A DNA stretch of 64,000 nt, from contig NZ_JAHSTT010000002.1 in assembly GCF_019145205.1 (NCBI RefSeq), positions 248,001 to 312,000 on the forward strand, in the 5' to 3' direction. The notes under the pieces were generated by a model. The model was not told the DNA's origin, ran no database searches, and saw only the letters and a list, made by a program, of their open reading frames with translations. Positions 17,531 to 25,741 of this stretch are shown here, piece by piece. The DNA comes from Pseudomonas khavaziana. Its GTDB lineage: Bacteria; Pseudomonadota; Gammaproteobacteria; Pseudomonadales; Pseudomonadaceae. Position numbers and translations under genes: made by a program. Every line of letters starts with the position of its first letter. Position 1 is the stretch's first letter.

Positions 17531-20505
17531 ACATCGTCATTCCGGGTTACGACATCGAAGGCGAGATCGGCGAAGGCGCCATGGCCAGCGTGTACCTGGC
17601 AACCCAGCGCTCCCTGGAACGCAAAGTGGCGTTGAAGGTGATGGCGGCGGCGCTGGCGGCCGACCCGACGTTCTGCGAACGCTTCCTGCGCGAGGGCAAG
17701 ACCCTGGCGCGCTTGTCGCACCCGCACACGGTGACCATCCATGACATCGGCAACGTCGGTGAGCTGTATTACATGGCCATGGAATACCTGCCCAACGGCA
17801 CGCTCAAGGAGCGCATCGCCGCCGGCCTGACGCCGGAGCAGGGCGTGACGCTGATCCGCCAGATTGCCTCGGCGCTGGGTTATGCCCATGCCCAAGGCCT
17901 GGTGCACCGCGACGTCAAGCCGGCGAACATCCTGTTTCGCGCCGACGGCACCGCAGTGCTCTCGGACTTTGGCATCGCCAAGTCACTGGACGACCGCACC
18001 CAATTCACCCAGGCCGGGTTTGCCGTGGGCACGCCGAGCTACATGAGCCCGGAGCAGGCGCGTGGCCAGGAGATCGATGGTCGCGCCGACCTCTATGCGT
18101 TGGGCGTGGTGTTATACGAAATCCTCGTCGGCAAGCTGCCCTACAGCGGCACCGATGCGCTCTCTACCGCACTGGCGCACCTGACCGAGCCGTTGCCGGA
18201 GCTGCCGGTGCACCACGGGCGTTATCAGGGCGTGCTGCGCAAGTTGCTGGCCAAGGACCCGGCGGAGCGCTTCCCGAATGCGGCGGCGTTGCTGGAGGCA
18301 CTGGAGCAACTGCCGGCGGACTCGGCAGAAGCCACCTTGGTGCGGCCGCTGCCGATTCCATTAAGTTTTGACCTGGCGGGCATGACGCCCGTCACCATCG
18401 ACATTCCGACCGATAAACCACAGCCGCAGCCGATAGTGCGCCAGCCGGTGGTGACGCCGACGCAGCACAACGCACCGTCCGAGCAGCGCCGTGGGCCGGT
18501 GTTGGCATTGGCTGCCGTGGCGGTCGCGGTGGCCCTGGCCATTGGGGGCGCCAGTTACTGGTGGTTGAGTGGCAGCGATGAGCCGGCTCAGCCGCCGGCT
18601 GCCGTCGTGCCGAAAGTGACACCACCCGTGGCCGCCGCTGAAGTGGACGGTGGCCAGCGACCCTTGCTGATGGCGGGTAAGAAAACTCTATTCCAGCGCG
18701 TGCTCAGCAAGCCCGGCGCCAAGCTTTCCACCGACGCTGGCAGTGTGCCTGGCAAAGCCTTGCCAGCGTTCTCGGTGCTCTACGTGTACCAGCGCAAGGA
18801 CGTCGATGGCAGTTCGTGGGTGCGCGTCGGCGCGGCCACCGATGGCCGCAGCGACGGATGGCTGCCGGCCTCCCAGGTCAGCGACTGGAAACAAAGCCTG
18901 GTGCTCAAGTTCACCGAGCGCTCGGGTCGCGCGCCGGTGATGTTCCTGCGTCAATCCGCCGAAGTTGAAAAGCTGCTGGCCGATCCTGCCGCGGCGAAAA
19001 GCGTGCTGGCCAAGGCCCAGAACAACCCTGAAGACAACCAGCAAGTCCTGGCCCTGGAACCCACCGCCAGCGCGGTGCCGCAGGACCAGTTCTACCTGCT
19101 GCCAATCTTCGATTCCAAAGAGAGCTTCGACGAGAACGGCCAGCCGGTGCAGTTGCTCAATATCGCCTCCATCGACCCGGGCAGCAGCGCGCAGGCCAAA
19201 CCGGCCACGCCGGTGATCAGCGCCAACGCCGACGCCTTCCGCACCGCCGTGGTGCTGGTGGTGGACACCACCGTGTCGATGCAGCCGTATATCGATCAGG
19301 TGCGCGATGTGGTTCACGAACTGCAAACCCGCATTGCCGAACGCGGCGAGCTGGACAGTGTCAGCTTCGGCCTGGTGGGTTTCCGCAGCAGCATCAAGAA
19401 AACCCCGGGCCTGGAATATGTCGCCAAAACCCTGATCAGCCTCGACCAAGGCCGCGACCCGCAACGCTTCCTCGACATGGCGCGTCAGGTCAAGGCTTCG
19501 ACTGTCTCCAGCCACTCTTTCAACGAAGACGCGTTTGCCGGCGTGATGCAGGCGGTGGACGGCATGGATTGGTCGGGCTACGGCGGCCGCATCATTCTGC
19601 TGGTCACCGACGCGGGTGCGCTGCGCAAGAACGACCCGTTCGCCGCCACCCAGATGAACGAAGCCGAAGTGCGCCAGGCGGCGCTGGGCAAGCAGATCAA
19701 GATCTATGCGCTGCACCTGCGCACCGACGCCGGCAAGAAAACCCACGCCGGCGCCGAGAGCCAATACCGCATCCTTACCGCCGACGCCAACCCGCAGATC
19801 GGCGACCTCTATACGCCGGTGCCGGGTGGCGATGTGCGCAAGCTGGGCGAGCGTGTGGATGAGATCGGTACGGTGTTTGCCAACCTGGTGCATCAGGTGC
19901 GCAGTAACACGCCACAACCGGTGCCGCTGCTGAGTTCGGCGCCAAGCCTGGCGGACAAATCCGCAGCCGTCGGTTATGCCATGCACATGGATTTCCTCGG
20001 GCGCAAAACCGCCAGCCAGGCGCCGCAACTGGTCAGCGCCTGGACCGCCGACCGCGACCTGACCAACCCGACGCTGCCGGCGTTCCAGGTGTGCGTGATG
20101 CTGACCAAGCTGCAACTCAACGACCTGCAGCAGTCGCTGAAGTTGATCGTGGATGCGGCGCGCAAGACTCAAAGCTCACCCAAGGACTTTTTCCAGGAAA
20201 TCGCCAGCGCTTCGGCCTATATGAGCCGCGACCCGCAAGCCCTGCGCAAGGGCGGCAACCTGGCCGACGGCGGTTTGCTCGGCGAATACCTCGAGGGCCT
20301 GCCGTATCGCAGCAAGTCGCTGAACATGACCCAGGATTTGTGGTTGTCGTTGAGCGTGGCCGAGCAGGAAGACTTTATCGACGAGCTGGATTCGAAGATC
20401 CGCCTGTATGAAACCTTCCATAACGACGTGGCCAACTGGGTCCGTTTCGGCGATGCCGAACCGGGCGATGCGTTGTACCGCGTGCCGCTGTCGACGCTGC
20501 CGTGA
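17527..20505 (+). CDS. ppkA: T6SS membrane Ser/Thr kinase PpkA with von Willebrand domain
   Basis: PpkA is the sensor kinase that phosphorylates Fha when the periplasmic TagQRST module signals envelope insult. The 992-residue protein has an N-terminal cytoplasmic Hanks kinase (G-loop GEGAMASVY at 15-23, lysine 37, catalytic HRDVKPAN at 127-134, DFG at 147-149), a proline-rich juxtamembrane stretch, one transmembrane helix near 325-348, an SH3-like periplasmic region, and a von Willebrand A domain from about 575. Its metal-site motif reads DTTVS, a DxTxS form of the usual DxSxS. Kinase residues look intact. The stop overlaps the tagT start. Confidence 0.95.
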   Translation: MNIVIPGYDIEGEIGEGAMASVYLATQRSLERKVALKVMAAALAADPTFCERFLREGKTLARLSHPHTVTIHDIGNVGELYYMAMEYLPNGTLKERIAAGLTPEQGVTLIRQIASALGYAHAQGLVHRDVKPANILFRADGTAVLSDFGIAKSLDDRTQFTQAGFAVGTPSYMSPEQARGQEIDGRADLYALGVVLYEILVGKLPYSGTDALSTALAHLTEPLPELPVHHGRYQGVLRKLLAKDPAERFPNAAALLEALEQLPADSAEATLVRPLPIPLSFDLAGMTPVTIDIPTDKPQPQPIVRQPVVTPTQHNAPSEQRRGPVLALAAVAVAVALAIGGASYWWLSGSDEPAQPPAAVVPKVTPPVAAAEVDGGQRPLLMAGKKTLFQRVLSKPGAKLSTDAGSVPGKALPAFSVLYVYQRKDVDGSSWVRVGAATDGRSDGWLPASQVSDWKQSLVLKFTERSGRAPVMFLRQSAEVEKLLADPAAAKSVLAKAQNNPEDNQQVLALEPTASAVPQDQFYLLPIFDSKESFDENGQPVQLLNIASIDPGSSAQAKPATPVISANADAFRTAVVLVVDTTVSMQPYIDQVRDVVHELQTRIAERGELDSVSFGLVGFRSSIKKTPGLEYVAKTLISLDQGRDPQRFLDMARQVKASTVSSHSFNEDAFAGVMQAVDGMDWSGYGGRIILLVTDAGALRKNDPFAATQMNEAEVRQAALGKQIKIYALHLRTDAGKKTHAGAESQYRILTADANPQIGDLYTPVPGGDVRKLGERVDEIGTVFANLVHQVRSNTPQPVPLLSSAPSLADKSAAVGYAMHMDFLGRKTASQAPQLVSAWTADRDLTNPTLPAFQVCVMLTKLQLNDLQQSLKLIVDAARKTQSSPKDFFQEIASASAYMSRDPQALRKGGNLADGGLLGEYLEGLPYRSKSLNMTQDLWLSLSVAEQEDFIDELDSKIRLYETFHNDVANWVRFGDAEPGDALYRVPLSTLP

Positions 20506-21209
20506 TGCTGAGCCTGAACGCGGTGCACAAGAGCCGGGGTGTCGGCAGCCAGCGCTATAGCCTGGTGATTGCGGCGCTGCACCTGGGCGCAGGTGAACAA
20601 CTGGCGATTGTCGGGCCCAGCGGTTGCGGCAAAAGCACTTTGCTGGACCTGCTGGCGCTGGTCCTGGCGCCGGATCAGGCCGGGCAGTTTGACTTCAACC
20701 AGCAGGACATCGGCGCGCTGTGGCGTGCCGACCGGCAATCCGAACTGGCTGCATTGCGCAGTCAGCATCTGGGCTACGTGCCGCAAACCGGTGGCTTGCT
20801 GGGGTTTCTCGATGTGCGCGGCAATATCGCCTTGTCCCGGCAATTGCTGGGTTTGAAAGACGACGGCCGCGTGGCGCGCCTGGCCGAGCAGTTGCAGATC
20901 AGCGACCAGTTGGGTAAGCGCCCGGCCGCGTTATCGGTGGGCCAGCGCCAGCGTGTGAGCTGTGCCCGGGCCTTGGCCCATGCACCGCAACTGGTGCTGG
21001 CGGATGAGCCGACTGCGTCCCTCGACCCGCTCAACGCCGAGCGTGTGATGCAGGCGTTGCTGGCCCAGGCCCGCGAACACCGTACGGCCTGTGTGATCGC
21101 CACCCACGACGAACCCCTGGCCCGTGCCAGTGGCTTGCAGGTGCGGCGTATCAGTTGCCGTCGCGATGCTGACGGCGGCGTTACCGCGACCCTCGGGGAG
21201 GTGTGCTGA
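20505..21209 (+). CDS. tagT: T6SS sensory ABC-type ATPase TagT
   Basis: TagT is the ATPase of the LolCDE-like TagST complex that relays envelope signals to PpkA rather than obviously moving a substrate. The 234-residue product contains Walker A GPSGCGKST, the signature LSVGQRQRVSCARAL, Walker B LVLADEPTASLD and the H-loop ATHDEPLARA. I use the ATG at 20505, which shares its A with the ppkA stop (TGATG); a GTG one codon earlier is equally compatible. The stop is coupled in the same way to tagS. Confidence 0.92.
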   Translation: MLSLNAVHKSRGVGSQRYSLVIAALHLGAGEQLAIVGPSGCGKSTLLDLLALVLAPDQAGQFDFNQQDIGALWRADRQSELAALRSQHLGYVPQTGGLLGFLDVRGNIALSRQLLGLKDDGRVARLAEQLQISDQLGKRPAALSVGQRQRVSCARALAHAPQLVLADEPTASLDPLNAERVMQALLAQAREHRTACVIATHDEPLARASGLQVRRISCRRDADGGVTATLGEVC

Positions 21210-22393
21210 TGCGCATCGGCCTGATCACATCGCTCGCCTGGCAGGACTACCGCAACGATCGCTGGCTGTCGGCCTGTTCGGTGCTGGCGCTGGTGGCGGT
21301 TATCGCGCCGTTGCTGGTGTTATTCGGCCTGAAATTTGGACTGGTCAGCAGTTTGACCGAACGCTTGGAGACTGACCCCGCCACCCGTGAAATCATCCCG
21401 TTGGGGGGTGGACGATTCAGCGCGGCGTTTATCGAGCAGCTGGGGCAGCGCAGCGATGTGGCGTTTGCCCTGCCACGTACCCGGCAGATCGCAGCAACCG
21501 CCCAGGTGGGCACGCTGACCCTGGAAATGCTGCCGACCGCCCCGGGTGATCCGTTGTTGGCCGGCTTGCCGATACCCCACGGCCTCGACCAGATCGTGCT
21601 GAGCCATACCGCTGCTGAAAAGCTCGCGGCCAGGCCTGGCGACTGGTTGGAAACCAGTTTTGCGCGGCAGGTGGTCGGGCAGGTCCAAGCCCAGCACACG
21701 CGGTTGCAGGTATTGGCCGTGTTGCCGCTGGAAGCGTTCGCCCGTGACGGTTTGTTTGCAGGCCTAGGCCTGTTGGAAGCGGCGGAAGATTACCGCGATG
21801 GCCGTGCAGTAGCGGCGTTGGGCTGGGCGGGTGATGCGGTGGGGTTGAGCGAGCAGCGAGTGTATCCGGCGTTTCGCTTGTATGCGCGCAGCCTCGCGGA
21901 TGTAGAGCCGTTGCGGGTGTTCTTCACCGGGCAGAATCTGCTGGTGTCGACCCAGGCGAACACCATCGCCCAGGTGCAATCGTTGAGCCGCAACCTGTCG
22001 ATTGTGTTCTGGATCATCGCCGGGTTGGCCTTGGCCGGTGCATTTGCGGCGATCTTCGCCGCAACCCTCGCGGCGGTTGCGCGCAAGCGCCGGGAATTAT
22101 CGGTGTTGCGTCTGCTGGGGTTTTCCACCGGGGCGCTGTTGTTGTTTGTGCTGCTGCAGGCGCTGTACAGCGCGGGCTTTGCCGCCGTGCTCAGTGGTGG
22201 GCTGTATGGCCTGGCCGAGGCCGCGCTGAATAAGCTTTTTGTGCAGGTGCCGGGCGAATACGCCAGCCACCTGTTGGCGCGTCATTACGGCCTGGCCCTG
22301 GCTGCTGTGCTCGGCGTCAGCGCCGTGGCGGCTGCCAGTGGTGGTTGGCGGGTGGCGCGTATCCAGGCTTCTGAGGGAATCAGAGATGTATAA
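21209..22393 (+). CDS. tagS: T6SS sensory permease TagS
   Basis: TagS is the FtsX/LolE-like membrane partner of TagT. The 394-residue protein has an N-terminal transmembrane helix (about 18-42, WLSACSVLALVAVIAPLLVL), a periplasmic MacB-like domain, and three C-terminal helices (from about 265: IVFWIIAGLALAGAFAAIFA, ALLLFVLLQALYSAGFAAVL, and a last one ending before VARIQASEGIRDV). The ATG at 21209 overlaps the tagT stop by 1 nt. The gene overlaps tagR by 8 nt. Confidence 0.91.
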   Translation: MRIGLITSLAWQDYRNDRWLSACSVLALVAVIAPLLVLFGLKFGLVSSLTERLETDPATREIIPLGGGRFSAAFIEQLGQRSDVAFALPRTRQIAATAQVGTLTLEMLPTAPGDPLLAGLPIPHGLDQIVLSHTAAEKLAARPGDWLETSFARQVVGQVQAQHTRLQVLAVLPLEAFARDGLFAGLGLLEAAEDYRDGRAVAALGWAGDAVGLSEQRVYPAFRLYARSLADVEPLRVFFTGQNLLVSTQANTIAQVQSLSRNLSIVFWIIAGLALAGAFAAIFAATLAAVARKRRELSVLRLLGFSTGALLLFVLLQALYSAGFAAVLSGGLYGLAEAALNKLFVQVPGEYASHLLARHYGLALAAVLGVSAVAAASGGWRVARIQASEGIRDV

Positions 22394-24098
22394 GTTATTG
22401 GGCGCCTGTGTGGCGCTGAGCCTGGCCTCGCTGGCCTGGGCGGATGAGGCAAGTGACAAGCTCGACAACCCCAAGCCATTGCCCGATGACGTCAGCCTGC
22501 CGCTGCCCTGCGACGGCAACATGGTGTTCCGCTACGCCTATGTATTGGCCCAGGGCACCCTGGATGACCGCGAGATCAGCCTCGGCTACCCCTTTGCCGA
22601 AGGCGAGGCCGGTTATCAGCAGTCGTTTATTTCCGGCTATCGCCGCGACTTCATCAATGGCCAGTTCACCCTCAAGGACTTGCCCAAGGACTGGAATAAA
22701 GTCATTGCGCCGCTGATGCCGAAGACCGACGCCAAGACCCCGCTCAAGCCCATGCTGTATTTCATCGGCAAATACGAAGTGACCGCGCGCCAGTACGCCC
22801 AGGTGATGGCCCAGGCGCAGTCCCTGGCCAGCGGCGAGCCGGCCCCGGCCTGTGACGCGCCTGCCGGTATGGCCGGGCGTTTACCCAAGGTGAAGCTGTC
22901 GCGCTTTGAAGCCGAGCGGTTTTCGGCGGTGTACAGCGCCTGGCTGATGAAATACCACCGTGAATTGCTGCCGGTGAGTGGGCGCGGTTCGTCGGCCGAA
23001 GACGGCGGCCTGGGCTTTGTACGCCTGCCCACCGAAGTGGAATGGGAGTACGCCGCGCGCGGTGCCCAGGCGGTCAGCCGCCAGGACCTGGAAGGGCGCC
23101 TGTACCCACGCCGCGCAGAGGGCAGCGAAAGCGATGGCCCCTTGGCCGACTACGCAGTGTTCAACCAGGTGGCCGGCGGCACTGGTCAGGCAGCACGACT
23201 GATGCCCATCGGCACCAAGTTGCCCAACCCCATCGGCCTGTTCGACGTGATCGGCAACGCTGCGGAAATGGTCCAGGAATCCTTCCAGCTGGTGCATGCC
23301 GGCCGGCGCCAGGGCACCTATGGCGGCTTTGTAGTCAAGGGCGGCAACTACCTGGAAGGCGAGGGCACGCTGTTTACCGGCATGCGCCGAGAGTATCCGT
23401 TGTTCGCCGCCGACGGCACCGAACAAAGCAACGAGACCACCGGCTTTCGCGTGGCGATCGGCGCGTTGTCGGCGCCGCGCTCGCGCTACAAGGAATTGTT
23501 TGCCCAATGGCAGAAGGAAGGTCGTTTGGCGTCACTGACCGACGCCATCGACGATACCCAGGACCCGACCAAGCGCCTGGACAGCATCATCGCCGCCAGC
23601 GTCGACCCCAAGCTGCAAGCCGAACTGGGCCTGGTCAACGAAGAACTCAAGCGCAACGTTTCGCTGATCGCCCAGCAACGTGAAGAAGCGGCGGGCAACC
23701 TGATCCAGTCGGCGGCGTTGGTGGCCGAGACCATCAGCAATTACAACATCCGCCTGGCCAACCTGCAGAAGAGTCGCCAGCAGGCTGTGGACAGCAAGGA
23801 CGAGGCCAGTGCGCAGCTGTTCGCCACGGCCATTACCAATGGACGCAGCGCTCTCGACGGCGCGGTGGCTATCTATATCGACAACCTGGCCACCGGCACG
23901 CGCTATACCGATGCGGTGATCCAGGCGCAGTTTCAACGAATCAAGGAAGAGTTGGATCGCAAGCCAGTGCTCGGCAAGAGTCTGGTGACGCGCGCGACAC
24001 TGTTCGTTCGCCATGTCGGCAACTACCGCAAGCAACAGCGGGCCGACCCGGCAACGATCTTGAAGGAATTGCTCGCAGCGAGCGGTCAGCGGTCTTGA
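22386..24098 (+). CDS. tagR: T6SS periplasmic activator TagR (SUMF1-like fold)
   Basis: TagR is a periplasmic protein with a formylglycine-generating-enzyme-like fold that acts upstream of PpkA and is held near the outer membrane by TagQ. The 570-residue product starts MYKLLGACVALSLASLAWAD, a signal peptide cleaved near residue 20. The SUMF1-like core spans about 120-370 (PMLYFIGKYEVTARQYAQVM, RLPTEVEWEYAARGA, GLFDVIGNAAEMVQESF, GGNYLEGEGTLFTGMRREYP), followed by a charged helical tail. I saw no evidence either way for enzyme activity. The start at 22386 is chosen for the signal peptide; the frame extends upstream inside tagS. Confidence 0.92.
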   Translation: MYKLLGACVALSLASLAWADEASDKLDNPKPLPDDVSLPLPCDGNMVFRYAYVLAQGTLDDREISLGYPFAEGEAGYQQSFISGYRRDFINGQFTLKDLPKDWNKVIAPLMPKTDAKTPLKPMLYFIGKYEVTARQYAQVMAQAQSLASGEPAPACDAPAGMAGRLPKVKLSRFEAERFSAVYSAWLMKYHRELLPVSGRGSSAEDGGLGFVRLPTEVEWEYAARGAQAVSRQDLEGRLYPRRAEGSESDGPLADYAVFNQVAGGTGQAARLMPIGTKLPNPIGLFDVIGNAAEMVQESFQLVHAGRRQGTYGGFVVKGGNYLEGEGTLFTGMRREYPLFAADGTEQSNETTGFRVAIGALSAPRSRYKELFAQWQKEGRLASLTDAIDDTQDPTKRLDSIIAASVDPKLQAELGLVNEELKRNVSLIAQQREEAAGNLIQSAALVAETISNYNIRLANLQKSRQQAVDSKDEASAQLFATAITNGRSALDGAVAIYIDNLATGTRYTDAVIQAQFQRIKEELDRKPVLGKSLVTRATLFVRHVGNYRKQQRADPATILKELLAASGQRS

Positions 24099-24182
24099 TC
24101 GTTGGCTGTCTAGCGAGCTTGGAAGGGACTCAGGCGGCGGTGGGCCGTGCTGGGCAAGTCAAACTTAATAGAGATCACACCT

Positions 24183-25106
24183 ATGCTTTTTTCCCGTAAG
24201 GCGGTTTCCAAGCGTCACCTGCTGCTGATCGCAGCCGGTTTCAGCACCGTGTTGACTGGTTGCGCTACGTCGCCTGCGTCCAAGGTCGCGTCGAGCACCA
24301 AGGTCGAGTACTACCCCAACTGCTACGAGCCGGTGCAGCACCTGCGCGCTACCGATTCGAACATGACCAAGTCGGTGGTAACCGGTGCCGCCATCGGCGC
24401 GGCCGGCGGTGCCTTGCTGGGCGCCTTGACCGGCGACAAGGAAAAGCGTGGCCGTAACGCCGCCATCGGCGCTGCGGGCGGCGCCCTGGCTGGCGGCGCG
24501 GCGGGCTACTACACCGAGCGTCAAAAGCAGATCGCCGATGACAACCAGCGCATTGCCTCCTATGCCGCTGATGTGAACAAAAGCGTCTCCGACATCGACC
24601 GCAGCACCGCCTACGCCAAGGCCTCGCAACAGTGCTACCAGAGCGCGTTCACCAAGCTGGTGGCCGACCGCAAGGCCAAGACCGTCAACGACACCGAAGG
24701 CCGCAAGCGCCTGGCGGAAATCGTTGCGGGCCTGAAGGAATCCAATGACCTGATCGTTGCGGTCAACGGCAAAGCCAGCGAAGACCTGAACAACTACACC
24801 CAGGCCTACGAAAAAGACCTGCAACAAGTCGGCGTACAGCGTGCCGACGTGGTCACCGTGGCCCAGGCCGATGCAGCCCCCGTTGTGACGTCGACGAAGA
24901 AGAAAGGCGGCACCAAGCCACCGAAAAAGCCGGTGCTGCCAACCGTGCCGAAAGAAGCGGTCACCACCGAGAAAACCTTCCAGACAGCCCAGGCCAAGCA
25001 GGCTGAAAGCAAGCAGGTTGCCAATGCAGGTGATTCGCAGCTCAAGCTCAACTGCACCAACCCGAACCTGGTCGACTGGGCGCCGGTGCCTTGCCCTAAC
25101 GTCTAA
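24183..25106 (+). CDS. tagQ: T6SS outer-membrane lipoprotein TagQ
   Basis: TagQ is the lipoprotein that tethers TagR to the outer membrane in the threonine-phosphorylation pathway. The 307-residue product has a lipoprotein signal ending LTGC (cysteine 27), two glycine-zipper repeats (AAIGAAGGALLGALTG and AAIGAAGGALAGGAAG, about 75-120), a helical middle and a lysine/proline linker near 245-260. I start it at ATG 24183 because this gives the signal directly; an in-frame start 12 codons earlier lacks support. It is the last gene of the rightward cluster and is followed by a likely terminator. Confidence 0.88.
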   Translation: MLFSRKAVSKRHLLLIAAGFSTVLTGCATSPASKVASSTKVEYYPNCYEPVQHLRATDSNMTKSVVTGAAIGAAGGALLGALTGDKEKRGRNAAIGAAGGALAGGAAGYYTERQKQIADDNQRIASYAADVNKSVSDIDRSTAYAKASQQCYQSAFTKLVADRKAKTVNDTEGRKRLAEIVAGLKESNDLIVAVNGKASEDLNNYTQAYEKDLQQVGVQRADVVTVAQADAAPVVTSTKKKGGTKPPKKPVLPTVPKEAVTTEKTFQTAQAKQAESKQVANAGDSQLKLNCTNPNLVDWAPVPCPNV

Positions 25107-25127
25107 GCACTTGTTGCTATAAGCGTT

Positions 25128-25179
25128 AAACGTCCGCCGATCTGCGTCTAAAGCGCGAGATCGGTGGCGTTCGTTTTTT
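25128..25179 (+). terminator. Rho-independent terminator after tagQ
   Basis: An imperfect stem, GCCGATCT pairing with AGATCGGTGGC, is followed by CGTTCG and then six T residues at 25174-25179. It lies 21 nt beyond the tagQ stop and would close the long fha-to-tagQ transcript. Confidence 0.65.
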
Positions 25180-25231
25180 CAAATCGTTACACTGCTGCGG
25201 CCACTCCAATAAATACACCGAGGCCGTGTGC

Positions 25232-25609
25232 ATGAAATTTCGTCTTCTCTTGTGGGTGCTTGGCCTGATGATGGGCAAAGCCAGCCGCACCAACCCCGCC
25301 TTCCAGCAGCAACTGGGTGACAAAGACCTGGCCTTCCAGCTGCAGACCCTCGACGGCAAGGTTGCCCGTCACTTCATTGTCAAAAACCAGCGCATCACCA
25401 GCCGTTCAGGTGTTCACCCTGAGCCTGCCTTTGCGATTGCCTTCAAGGATGCCGCCTACGGGTTTGCCACGATGCAGGCGAAGAACAAGCAACTGGCGTT
25501 CATGACGGGGATTCAGGACAAGTCGATCCAGATCAAGGGCAACCCCGCGCTGGTGATCTGGTTCCAGGGGTTGACCAAGTATTTGAAGCCGAAGAAAAAG
25601 AAGAGCTGA
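25232..25609 (+). CDS. Small SCP2-like (sterol-carrier fold) protein
   Basis: Function unknown. The 125-residue product begins MKFRLLLWVLGLMMGKASRT, a hydrophobic start that may be a signal or membrane anchor. The rest (about 25-115) follows the SCP2 sterol-carrier pattern: ARHFIVKNQRITSRSG, PAFAIAFKDAAYGFATM, DKSIQIKGNPALVIWFQGL; it ends in a lysine-rich tail (KPKKKKS). SCP2 domains bind lipids, but no substrate can be named. An equivalent small gene sits beside the HDOD gene and recG in P. aeruginosa as I recall it, so it belongs to the core genome and not to the secretion cluster. It converges on the HDOD gene with a REP pair between. Confidence 0.75.
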   Translation: MKFRLLLWVLGLMMGKASRTNPAFQQQLGDKDLAFQLQTLDGKVARHFIVKNQRITSRSGVHPEPAFAIAFKDAAYGFATMQAKNKQLAFMTGIQDKSIQIKGNPALVIWFQGLTKYLKPKKKKS

Positions 25610-25637
25610 AGTTTTTCAGTAAAACCGAGTTGGACTC

Positions 25638-25719
25638 ATCGGGAGCAAGCCCCCTCCCACATTTGTCTGCATTCCAAAGTTGGAACTCGGTCAAATGTGG
25701 GAGGGGGCTTGCTCCCGAT
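25638..25719. repeat. Inverted REP pair between convergent genes
   Basis: ATCGGGAGCAAGCCCCCTCC at 25638 onward is matched in inverted orientation by GGAGGGGGCTTGCTCCCGAT ending at 25719. This is the second REP family of fluorescent pseudomonads and may serve as a bidirectional transcript end for the two convergent genes. Confidence 0.88.
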
Positions 25720-25741
25720 AGCGACCTGAGGGGCTACACAT

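Noticed and set aside
25638..25719. Repeat arrays as CRISPR
   Set aside because: Each locus has only two inverted copies with no regular spacers and no cas genes; they are REP elements.
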